A program made the position numbers and the translations under genes. The notes beneath the pieces are model-generated. The model was not told the DNA's origin. It ran no database searches and saw nothing but the letters and a program-made list of their open reading frames with translations. A stretch of DNA of 16,014 nt, from positions 1-16,014 of the forward strand of contig JARKQG010000060.1 of NCBI GenBank assembly GCA_029974035.1, read 5' to 3'. This stretch comes from Eubacteriales bacterium. GTDB lineage: Bacteria > Bacillota_A > Clostridia > Christensenellales > Aristaeellaceae. Of this stretch, positions 1-5,568 are shown one piece after another (positions within the stretch are counted from its first letter, which is position 1; each line of letters begins with the position of its first letter).

Positions 1-9
1 CACCTTTCT

Positions 10-110
10 GCTACCTCCTTAGTCCTTGCAAACTAAGGGTAGCGCATCTTCGGGGTGCTGACAATGGCTCTTTTCATTGCCACTCGCCGCTGCTCACTTT
101 TTGGCGCCCT
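10..110 (+). ncRNA. Candidate structured RNA upstream of the Abi_2/AbiF gene
   Basis: This stretch folds well and has no convincing coding start. A first hairpin pairs 10-15 with 38-43 and 18-23 with 32-37, with a two-base bulge at 16-17 and an 8-base loop CCTTGCAA. A second small hairpin pairs 44-48 with 54-58 around a TTCGG loop, stacked directly on the first. Two shorter stems are possible: TGGC 65-68 with GCCA 79-82, and CGCC 85-88 with GGCG 103-106. Comparative genomics has described a conserved structured RNA (abiF RNA) upstream of Abi_2/AbiF genes, and AbiF-type HEPN proteins have been proposed to work with RNA partners. That this stretch belongs to that class is inference from position and foldability; I cannot run a covariance model. 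Its 5' end may lie outside the window and its 3' end is approximate. Confidence 0.45.
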
Positions 111-1024
111 TTTGCTCGTTCCCTATTTTACCGAAAACACTTACCGACGAACAGCTTAAACTTCTTCACAAGAGGGGGATGATAATTGAAGAACCTGACG
201 CTGCTCTTTTTGCCCTGAAAACCGAGGATTATTACCGTTTGAGCGGATATGCTTTTCAATTCAAGCAGCACAAGAGTAGGGAAGATTATTCACCAGGGAC
301 AAGTTTTGCCAGAGTGCACCGAATCTATGAATTTGATTCGCGGCTCAGGAGTATTCTTGTTCGTTATCTTGAAATTATTGAAGTTTACGCTCGTACGCAA
401 ATAGCCTATTGGTTTTCTCACGAATATGGTCCATATGGGCACTACAAGTATTGGAATTTTCGTACGGAGGAAGCATTTGTAAAGTTTACTAAATTGAGCG
501 AGGCGGCAATTCAAAAGAATAAGAAGGTTCCTTTTATTGCGCACCACCTCAAAGTATATAGCACAGAGACATGTCACAACTTCCCTTTGTGGGTTCTGGT
601 GGAAATTCTCTCGTTCTCGACAGTCTCCCAGTTTTATGCTGGGACTGCAATGCCTGTAAAAAAATCAATAGCTAAATCTATGGAGAGCGACTCTAAATAT
701 CTGGAGAATCAACTTCATTGCATGGCAAACCTCAGAAATATTTGTGCGCATTATGGACGTCTGTATAACCGGGACATTTATCCAGCAATTTCGCTTGATA
801 AAAGATATTACTTGGCGCACACGGATAGATATGGATCGGATTTACCCACAACATCAATTCTGGGATATTTAATAGGAATTATTGTTCTCTTGCCCGATAA
901 GCGGGAAGCAGAGCGATTGATTCGCGATATAGAAACTCTTATACAAGCGTACGCAGACTTTATTGACATATCCTTAATCGGAATGCATGAAGACTGGGGC
1001 TCCTTCGTGCGCGGTCTTATTTAA
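77..1024 (+). CDS. Abi_2 (AbiD/AbiF) family HEPN abortive-infection protein
   Basis: Probable RNA-cleaving or RNA-binding abortive-infection toxin of the Abi_2 family. The family hallmarks appear in order (numbered from TTG 77). The N-terminal motif LTDEQLKLLHKRGMIIEE lies at about 22-39, YYRLSGY at 52-58, and the R-T-x-I-A-Y helix at 106-111. P-L-W-x(3)-E follows near 170-176. The HEPN signature R-N-x(3)-H is at R220-H225 (RNICAH). HEPN proteins with R-x4-H are typically metal-independent RNases; that activity is inferred here. Codon use is visibly AT-richer than in the core genes to the right, which suggests transfer. The start is uncertain: the frame is stopped at 59, and TTG 77, TTG 101 and ATT 125 all lack a Shine-Dalgarno. 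ATG 178 would cut the conserved N-terminus. The first 16 or so residues look non-homologous and may be part of the upstream RNA rather than protein. Confidence 0.85.
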   Translation: MPLAAAHFLAPFCSFPILPKTLTDEQLKLLHKRGMIIEEPDAALFALKTEDYYRLSGYAFQFKQHKSREDYSPGTSFARVHRIYEFDSRLRSILVRYLEIIEVYARTQIAYWFSHEYGPYGHYKYWNFRTEEAFVKFTKLSEAAIQKNKKVPFIAHHLKVYSTETCHNFPLWVLVEILSFSTVSQFYAGTAMPVKKSIAKSMESDSKYLENQLHCMANLRNICAHYGRLYNRDIYPAISLDKRYYLAHTDRYGSDLPTTSILGYLIGIIVLLPDKREAERLIRDIETLIQAYADFIDISLIGMHEDWGSFVRGLI

Positions 1025-1030
1025 ACATTT

Positions 1031-1059
1031 CCCGCCCGGCGCTGCAACGCCGGACGGGG
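1031..1059. other. GC-rich hairpin after the Abi gene
   Basis: An inverted repeat begins 6 bases after the Abi stop codon. Left arm 1031-1041 pairs with right arm 1048-1058 with one C-A mismatch, around loop CTGCAA. It has no T-tract on either strand, so it is not a standard intrinsic terminator. It could be an mRNA 3'-end stabiliser or a weak terminator, or it could structure the leader of the small ORF that starts 28 bases later. Confidence 0.5.
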
Positions 1060-1086
1060 AACCACTGGAGAAGGGAGGCGACAGGG

Positions 1087-1209
1087 ATGAGTCAGAAAGG
1101 TGGAACAGGTCCTCAGCCATCAGGCAAGCCAACAACACCCGGCACGCACAGGGACATCTCGTCAGTTAATCCTCCGCGGCCAGTTCCCCCCGCGCCGGAG
1201 AATAAGTAG
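1087..1209 (+). CDS. Small proline-rich protein of unknown function (40 aa)
   Basis: A short ORF opens with ATG 1087 and has a strong ribosome binding site GGGAGG at 1073-1078, 8 bases upstream. It encodes 40 residues, 10 of them proline, ending PPAPENK. There is no membrane segment, cysteine or recognisable domain, and it should be soluble and disordered. Its last 44 bases overlap, tail to tail, the 3' end of the membrane protein gene on the opposite strand. It may be co-transcribed with the Abi gene, 62 bases upstream, although a GC-rich hairpin lies between. I do not recognise the family. A function as accessory protein or partner of one of its neighbours is possible but not shown. Confidence 0.5.
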   Translation: MSQKGGTGPQPSGKPTTPGTHRDISSVNPPRPVPPAPENK

Positions 1210-1906
1210 GGGATACACCGTTCATGATGGAGTCATATAGCTTGGAAGCGTCACGAAATTCAATCTCAAAGCCCTTGTCCAGGCTGACATACGCAGCGAT
1301 GACCCCGCCGATGGTGCGATCAGCCTTCCCCTTGTTCGCATCATCGGCGAGGATACCGCGTACGAGATCTGTTCTCGATAATGACAGACTTGGATTCTCG
1401 GTTATTGATTTAGGGATAGCCCAAAGGAAACCACATTCCTCGATTTTTCCGCCTCGTTTGACAACAGCAACAACACATGACGTGTCCATAACCGCCGGAT
1501 TCATGACCGTGTCACTCCACACGTCGCAGAACTGGCTGTCCACCGGGGCTCCTGCGATGCGCTTGATCGTGTTTGCCGCCCTTGAAAGGACATGTCTGAC
1601 AAACAGATACCATGTCCCGGAGAATAGGATGGATACGATCAGCGATAGCGCAAGATATATACCGATGTTCCAACCTTTTTTAAGTGTTTTGATCCATTCT
1701 GTCAATCCTGCCGGCATGCCCAGAATCCAACCAAATGCGAGTAAACTGACCGCATTCACAGCTGCGCTAAAGAAAAGGTACTTTGCGGCTTGTGTGGTCG
1801 CATCATCATGTACTTTTTTCCAATGCCGTTCAGCTAATTTGCCCAGTATTACCTTCACCAGCGCGCCCGGATACGCGAACAGCATTAGCAGAATAAGATC
1901 GTCCAT
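1166..1906 (-). CDS. Membrane protein, possibly DUF6338-like
   Basis: The 246-residue product starts at ATG 1906 with GGGGG as ribosome binding site 6-10 bases upstream. The first roughly 18 residues (LILLMLFAYPGALVKVIL) form a hydrophobic segment with a central Pro-Gly. Two more membrane segments follow, near residues 43-65 and 80-103. The remaining 140 or so residues are soluble and predicted cytoplasmic. An N-terminal hydrophobic PG motif, three helices and a soluble tail are reminiscent of the DUF6338 family, but I cannot confirm this without a profile search. It lies between the Abi gene and the integrase and is the only gene of the element read leftward, from its own good promoter. A defence or membrane-sensing role is conceivable from context only. 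Confidence 0.75.
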   Translation of the reverse strand: MDDLILLMLFAYPGALVKVILGKLAERHWKKVHDDATTQAAKYLFFSAAVNAVSLLAFGWILGMPAGLTEWIKTLKKGWNIGIYLALSLIVSILFSGTWYLFVRHVLSRAANTIKRIAGAPVDSQFCDVWSDTVMNPAVMDTSCVVAVVKRGGKIEECGFLWAIPKSITENPSLSLSRTDLVRGILADDANKGKADRTIGGVIAAYVSLDKGFEIEFRDASKLYDSIMNGVSPTYSPARGELAAED

Positions 1907-1936
1907 ATTGTCACCCCCGCCTTATTTCTACACATA

Positions 1937-1965
1937 ATTATAGCACAAATTTGCCAAAAATTCAA
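1937..1965 (-). promoter_or_regulatory. Sigma-A promoter of the leftward membrane protein gene
   Basis: Read on the minus strand: -35 TTGAAT (complement of 1960-1965), a 17-base spacer, and -10 TATAAT (complement of 1937-1942) with an extended TGC just before it. It lies 31 bases upstream of ATG 1906. Its -35 overlaps the ribosome binding site of the rightward integrase gene (1964-1972), so expression of the two genes may interfere. Confidence 0.75.
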
Positions 1966-1977
1966 GGAGGGGAGATC

Positions 1978-3081
1978 GTGAGTACTAAGCTCCGCACCGC
2001 ACAGGCCGTCTGGATCGAGGAACGCCAGCGATGGCAGGTCAAGGTCCAGCGCGACGGCGAGCGGCGCGCGTTTACCAGCAAGACGCCGGGTCGGCGTGGA
2101 AAGACCGAAGCAGAGAAGAAAGCCGACAAGTGGCTGGAAGTCCGCACCGGCCACGACCTGCGCTTCGACGCCGCATGGGAAGAATACATGAACAATCTGC
2201 GCGAAACGACCGGTGAAGCCAACGTACAGAACCGGGATTCGCTTGGCCGAAACTGGCTCCTTCCGACGCTCAAATACAAGCGGTTAAGCGCAATCACACA
2301 AAACGACATGCAGCGGTGCATCAACGCAGCGGCGAAGGCGGGGAACTCCAGGCGGCAGTGCATCAACGTGCGTTCGGCAATTACGGCATTCTGCAGATAC
2401 GGCAGGACATGCCGCTGGCCCATTGAGCAGCCGTTCGCCCTCACGATTCCAACCTACGCGCCGGAAGGGGAGAAGCACATTCTCCAGCCGGACGCGCTCA
2501 AATTTCTCTTTAGGGTGGATACGGAACCGTACTATGCCAAGGATCGTCCCGCGTTCTTCATCCATGCGTTCCGGCTGGCCGTGGTGCTGGGCCTTCGTCG
2601 CGGAGAGATTTGCGGCTTGATGCGAAGTGACATAGAAAACAGCGTGCTGACCATCAGGCGCGCCGTCAATAACCTGAATATCGAAACCCGGGGGAAGAAC
2701 AGGAACGCCAGACGGACCCTCAAGCTGCCAAAGCTGGCGCAGTCGATCATCGCAGATCAAATGACCATGCTCAAGTCGCTGGGCGTGGTATCCCCGTGGC
2801 TGTTTCCCGATGAGAACGGTGAGCGCCTGGATTCCAACCATTTCTATAAGCGGTGGACGCAGTACGGGAAGCAGCTGAAGAACCCGGTCAGCCTCCACGA
2901 GCTGCGCCATACGTTCATCAGCATCGTAAAAGAGGATATGCCGGAATCGCTCCTGAAGGGGGTGGTCGGGCATTCCGTGAAAATGGACACCCTGGGCGTC
3001 TACGGGCACACGGTCGACGGGGAAATGCAGCGCACCGCCGACATCATCGACCAGGTATTCAGCCGCCATATCAAAACCTGA
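1978..3081 (+). CDS. int: Site-specific tyrosine recombinase (integrase)
   Basis: Catalyses integration and excision of the element. I chose GTG 1978 because AAGGAGGGG (1964-1972) sits 5 bases upstream; this gives 367 residues, normal for the family. From the N-terminus there is a short basic arm-binding-type region (WIEERQRWQVKVQRDGER), then a SAM-like core-binding domain at about 55-150, then the catalytic domain. The catalytic residues are recognisable: Arg in GLRRGEICGL, the beta-hairpin Lys in TLKLPK, H-E-L-R-H (HxxR), GHS, and the tyrosine nucleophile in LGVYGHT near the C-terminus. The gene ends 73 bases from the 3' end of a convergent tRNA-Pro gene, which is the expected position for an integrase whose attachment site is that tRNA. 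No excisionase is visible beside it. Confidence 0.95.
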   Translation: MSTKLRTAQAVWIEERQRWQVKVQRDGERRAFTSKTPGRRGKTEAEKKADKWLEVRTGHDLRFDAAWEEYMNNLRETTGEANVQNRDSLGRNWLLPTLKYKRLSAITQNDMQRCINAAAKAGNSRRQCINVRSAITAFCRYGRTCRWPIEQPFALTIPTYAPEGEKHILQPDALKFLFRVDTEPYYAKDRPAFFIHAFRLAVVLGLRRGEICGLMRSDIENSVLTIRRAVNNLNIETRGKNRNARRTLKLPKLAQSIIADQMTMLKSLGVVSPWLFPDENGERLDSNHFYKRWTQYGKQLKNPVSLHELRHTFISIVKEDMPESLLKGVVGHSVKMDTLGVYGHTVDGEMQRTADIIDQVFSRHIKT

Positions 3082-3105
3082 AAAGTGGGTACCAAAGTGG
3101 GTACC
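3082..3105. repeat. Perfect tandem 12-bp direct repeat after the integrase
   Basis: Two adjacent, identical copies of AAAGTGGGTACC (3082-3093 and 3094-3105) begin right after the integrase stop codon, between int and the tRNA. Each contains the palindrome GGTACC. Closely spaced direct repeats next to attachment sites are often arm-type binding sites for the integrase or its directionality factor; that role is inferred from position only. Confidence 0.7.
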
Positions 3106-3118
3106 GGAGCAACAAAAA

Positions 3119-3147
3119 GCCCTCGAAAACTCAACGTTTTCAAGGGT
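3119..3147. terminator. Bidirectional terminator between int and tRNA-Pro
   Basis: Stem 3119-3130 pairs with 3136-3147 (one C-A mismatch at 3124/3142), loop TCAAC. TTTT follows on the plus strand, and AAAAA at 3114-3118 gives a U-tract on the minus strand. It can therefore end both the integrase transcript and the leftward tRNA transcript. Confidence 0.8.
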
Positions 3148-3154
3148 TTTCTTG

Positions 3155-3200
3155 TGGTCTGGGTGAGAGGATTTGAACCTCCGGCCTCTTGAACCCCATT
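3155..3200. other. Probable attachment site (attL/attR core region) in tRNA-Pro 3' end
   Basis: Integrases that neighbour a tRNA 3' end normally recombine within the anticodon-to-3'-end part of that tRNA. Here the accessory DNA ends and core genes begin exactly at the tRNA. The exact core cannot be set without seeing the duplicate at the far, left end of the element, outside the window. Confidence 0.45.
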
Positions 3201-3231
3201 CAAGCACGCTACCAAACTGCGCCACACCCAG
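3155..3231 (-). tRNA. tRNA-Pro (GGG anticodon)
   Basis: Full cloverleaf on the minus strand. The acceptor stem is CTGGGTG with CACCCAG. The D arm begins GCGC, and the anticodon stem CTTGA/TCAAG encloses loop ATGGGGT, so the anticodon is GGG (complement of 3195-3197). The T arm is GGAGG-TTCAAAT-CCTCT. The discriminator base is A and the CCA end is encoded (complement of 3155-3157). The 3' half is the likely integration target of the neighbouring integrase; the gene is intact, as expected when the element restores the 3' end on insertion. A clear promoter lies just upstream. Confidence 0.95.
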
Positions 3232-3245
3232 TTGCAACGTCGTAT

Positions 3246-3274
3246 ATATTAGCATGATCGGGCTTGCTTGTCAA
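3246..3274 (-). promoter_or_regulatory. Sigma-A promoter of tRNA-Pro
   Basis: On the minus strand: -35 TTGACA (complement of 3269-3274, perfect consensus), a 17-base spacer, and -10 TAATAT (complement of 3246-3251). It ends 14 bases before the first tRNA base, as expected for a strong stable-RNA promoter. Confidence 0.9.
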
Positions 3275-3339
3275 TATAAAAATGTGCGGCACCGTGTTAA
3301 CTTGAAATGTTTGGCGCGCGGCTGCAGGCGTCCGGCGTT

Positions 3340-3373
3340 GCGGCATAAGCGCCGCCGCGATAGGCGGTGCCGC
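3340..3373. other. Imperfect hairpin in the tRNA-spoIVB intergenic region
   Basis: GCGGCA (3340-3345) pairs with TGCCGC (3368-3373), and inner CCGCC (3352-3356) pairs with GGCGG (3363-3367). A 6-base bulge and loop GCGATA complete it. It lies in the roughly 210-base stretch (3275-3485) that has no gene. No T-tract follows. Besides this hairpin and the spoIVB promoter I see nothing else in the stretch. Confidence 0.4.
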
Positions 3374-3424
3374 AAAGGATGAATGGGGAACTCCGGTAAA
3401 ATTTCCCGGGCAATATTATTACCA

Positions 3425-3454
3425 GCATAGCCTTTGCACCGGGCGGAGAATTTA
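3425..3454 (+). promoter_or_regulatory. Sigma-F-like (forespore) promoter of spoIVB
   Basis: GCATA (3425-3429), a 15-base spacer, then GGAGAATTTA (3445-3454). This matches the Bacillus sigma-F consensus GYWTA-N15-GGHRARAHTR at 5/5 and 9/10 positions. It lies 31 bases before the start codon. spoIVB in Bacillus subtilis is expressed in the forespore under sigma-F and sigma-G. The sigma-G consensus is met less well here. Confidence 0.6.
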
Positions 3455-3485
3455 TGCCGGGATGCTTTGAAGGAGGTCAAAAGGC

Positions 3486-4748
3486 ATGAGGGAATGGAAA
3501 AAACAGGCGGCAAAGCGATGTTTTGGCTGGGCGCTGTCAATGATTGTGCTGGCCGGGGCGCTGTCGCCTCAGGCGCAAAGCCTGACGGGATTGCCCGACG
3601 CGATCCGCCTGACAAAGGGAGAATCCACCCGGATTGAGCTGATGGGACCGGTCGATTTCTCCGTGGACGAGGGCGGCGCCGAGGTATTGTCCACCACCGA
3701 CGAGCGAATTGAGGATGTCGGCGGCGAACGCGTCACGTTGACGGGCGAGTCGGAGGGCAGCACGACCCTCGTGGTCCGCTTTCTGGGCATGCCGGTCAAG
3801 CGCGTCAACGTCAGCGTCCAGGCGACGCGCACGGTCATTCCCGGCGGACAGGCCATCGGCGTGGCGCTTGAAATGGAAGGCGTTTTGGTGGTGGGCGCGT
3901 CGGACGTGGGGCACGCGGTGAGCCCGGCGCGCAGGGCGGGCATCCGGGCGGGCGACAGAATTCTATCCGTCAACGGCACCTCCATTCAAAGCGCTGAACA
4001 CCTGTCCGAGTTGATCGGAGAGGGCGGGGAAGCGGACCTTGCGGTGCGGCGCGGGGACGACAGCCTGACCGTGGCCGTCACGCCCGTTCGAGACGGCGAA
4101 GGCGGCGCGTACCGCCTGGGCGTCTGGGTGCGCGACAGCACCGCGGGGGTGGGTACGCTCTCGTTCTACGATCCCAGGAGCGGCATGTACGGCGCGTTGG
4201 GCCATGCCATTACCGACGTGGACACCGGGTCCGCGCTGTCGGTGGGCGAAGGCGCGATCTACGCCAGCCGGGTCGTCGACATATTGAAATCCGAGGGCGG
4301 CCATCCGGGCGAACTGATGGGCGACTTTATGAACGATCAGAAGGAACTGGGCACCCTGACGAAGAACACGCCGCGCGGCATCTACGGCAAGATGAGCCGG
4401 CCGCTCGCAAGCGCCTTGTATCCGGAGGGCATTGCCGTGGCCGCCCGCGGCGAACTGGTCACCGGGGCGGCGACGCTCCTCACCACGCTGGATGACGAGG
4501 GCGTGCGCGCCTATGACTGCGAGATCACCAAGCTCTTTTCCCAGAACGAGCCCGGTCAGCGGAGCATGGTCATCCGGATCACGGATCAGGCGCTGATGGA
4601 GAAAACCGGCGGCATCGTGCAGGGCATGAGCGGATCGCCGATCATTCAGAATGGAAAGCTGGCGGGGGTGGTCACCCACGTGTACATCGACGACACGCAG
4701 CTGGGCTATGCGGTCTACGCCGAATGGATGCTGAAGGAATGTGAATAA
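3486..4748 (+). CDS. spoIVB: SpoIVB, forespore-secreted serine peptidase (S55)
   Basis: SpoIVB is made in the forespore and secreted across the inner spore membrane. It signals to the mother cell by cleaving SpoIVFA, which allows pro-sigma-K processing. The 420-residue product has an N-terminal signal or anchor (about 11-30). A PDZ domain follows (about 120-200, with RAGIRAGDRILSVNG). The S55 protease domain has catalytic residues H240 (GALGH), D367 (ITD) and S382 (GMSGSP), all offset by four from the B. subtilis triad. The C-terminus has the family THVY...EWML ending. The start ATG 3486 has ribosome binding site GGAGG at 3472-3476. It is followed by spo0A, the typical order in spore-formers, and preceded by a sigma-F-like promoter. 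All key residues are present, so it should be active. Confidence 0.96.
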   Translation: MREWKKQAAKRCFGWALSMIVLAGALSPQAQSLTGLPDAIRLTKGESTRIELMGPVDFSVDEGGAEVLSTTDERIEDVGGERVTLTGESEGSTTLVVRFLGMPVKRVNVSVQATRTVIPGGQAIGVALEMEGVLVVGASDVGHAVSPARRAGIRAGDRILSVNGTSIQSAEHLSELIGEGGEADLAVRRGDDSLTVAVTPVRDGEGGAYRLGVWVRDSTAGVGTLSFYDPRSGMYGALGHAITDVDTGSALSVGEGAIYASRVVDILKSEGGHPGELMGDFMNDQKELGTLTKNTPRGIYGKMSRPLASALYPEGIAVAARGELVTGAATLLTTLDDEGVRAYDCEITKLFSQNEPGQRSMVIRITDQALMEKTGGIVQGMSGSPIIQNGKLAGVVTHVYIDDTQLGYAVYAEWMLKECE

Positions 4749-4769
4749 TACGTGTACTTCTGGAGATTG

Positions 4770-4797
4770 AAAGGATTTTGCGCGGGCGGCGGCGAAT
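4770..4797 (+). promoter_or_regulatory. Sigma-H-like promoter of spo0A
   Basis: AAAGGATTT (4770-4778), a 12-base spacer, and GGCGAAT (4791-4797). This is a perfect match to the Bacillus sigma-H consensus RNAGGAWWW-N11/12-RNNGAAT. It ends 25 bases before the chosen spo0A start. TGACGGA at 4804-4810 matches the 0A box TGNCGAA at 6 of 7 positions, near the expected transcription start, so autoregulation is possible. In B. subtilis spo0A has a sigma-H promoter controlled by Spo0A. Confidence 0.7.
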
Positions 4798-4822
4798 AAC
4801 GTTTGACGGAAGTGAATGCCGC

Positions 4823-5566
4823 ATGAGAGAACGCCCCCGACGAACCGTCCTGGCACTGTCCGACAAGCCGTCCGCCTCACCGATGATTGACGCCGCGCAG
4901 GCGGCGGGCCTGTCCATTGAAGGCATGTGCTGGGATGGTCCGGGCGCGGTGCAGCTGACCAACCAGACCATGCCGGACATCCTGCTGATCGATCTGGTGC
5001 TGCCCCGCTGGGATGCACTGGAGACGATGCGCAGGGTTGGCTTGCTGCCGCTGTTTACGATGCCCTACGTCGTGGCGCTCTCCGCCGCGGATATGGGCGC
5101 GTTTGAGCGGCAGGCCTTCAGGCGAGGCGCCTGCGGCGTCCTGCGCAAGCCGTTAGACCCGGCGGCGCTCGCTGGCCTGATCGGAAGCCTGTCGATCAAG
5201 GCGCGGCTGCCCCGTACGGATCTGACGGAGGATCGCATGCTGAACTGCCTGTGGTCGCTGGGCTTTTCGGCCAAGCTGCCCGGCACGACCTACCTGGCTG
5301 CGGCGGCGATGCTGATGGCGCTGGACGCCCGGCTGATGGGATCGCTCACCGGAGAACTGTACCCGATGGTTGCCGCCCGCTTTGGCGTCGGTTCCCTCAA
5401 CGTGGAGCACGCGATGCGCAGGGCCATCGAATCCGCCTGGTCAGGCAGCGCCATGGAACGACAGCACGCGCTGTTTGGCAATACGATAGACGCGCGGCGC
5501 GGCAAGCCCACCGCCGGAGAAATGATCGGCCGGCTTGCCGAGCTCGCGAGGGTAAAGGAGCTGTAA
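4823..5566 (+). CDS. spo0A: Spo0A, sporulation master response regulator (divergent receiver)
   Basis: Response regulator that commits the cell to sporulation by binding 0A boxes. The 247-residue protein has an N-terminal receiver (about 7-125) and a Spo0A_C DNA-binding domain (about 135-245). The C-terminal half contains VEHAMRRAIESAW, close to VERAIRHAIEVAW of B. subtilis, plus the typical LFGNT and KPT-x-E-x-I segments. In the receiver, the phosphoacceptor D57 (LLIDLVLP), S87 and K109 (RKP) are present. The usual D-D-N acidic pair is S13-D14-K15, so one magnesium ligand is replaced. I chose ATG 4823 because an upstream TTG at 4778 lies inside the sigma-H-like promoter. The ribosome binding site is weak (ACGGAAGTG). 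The spoIVB-spo0A order supports identity. deoB follows after 2 bases. Confidence 0.92.
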   Translation: MRERPRRTVLALSDKPSASPMIDAAQAAGLSIEGMCWDGPGAVQLTNQTMPDILLIDLVLPRWDALETMRRVGLLPLFTMPYVVALSAADMGAFERQAFRRGACGVLRKPLDPAALAGLIGSLSIKARLPRTDLTEDRMLNCLWSLGFSAKLPGTTYLAAAAMLMALDARLMGSLTGELYPMVAARFGVGSLNVEHAMRRAIESAWSGSAMERQHALFGNTIDARRGKPTAGEMIGRLAELARVKEL

Positions 5567-5568
5567 GC

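Noticed and set aside
64..159. ATG-initiated 31-codon frame before the Abi gene
   Set aside because: No ribosome binding site, and it overlaps both the foldable leader and the start of the conserved Abi domain in another frame; more likely RNA structure than a leader peptide.
3340..3373. Riboswitch in the spoIVB upstream region
   Set aside because: The hairpin is short, lies upstream of the proposed spoIVB promoter so would not be in its mRNA, and shows no motif I recognise from known riboswitch classes.
4778..4822. Upstream TTG start for spo0A
   Set aside because: It lies inside the sigma-H-like promoter and would add 15 basic residues absent from Spo0A; ATG 4823 fits the receiver domain start.
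5251..5568. N-terminal extension of deoB within spo0A
   Set aside because: The extension is an out-of-frame reading of spo0A. DeoB homology begins at MRIKRVAFIVLDGLG with a proper ribosome binding site before ATG 5569.
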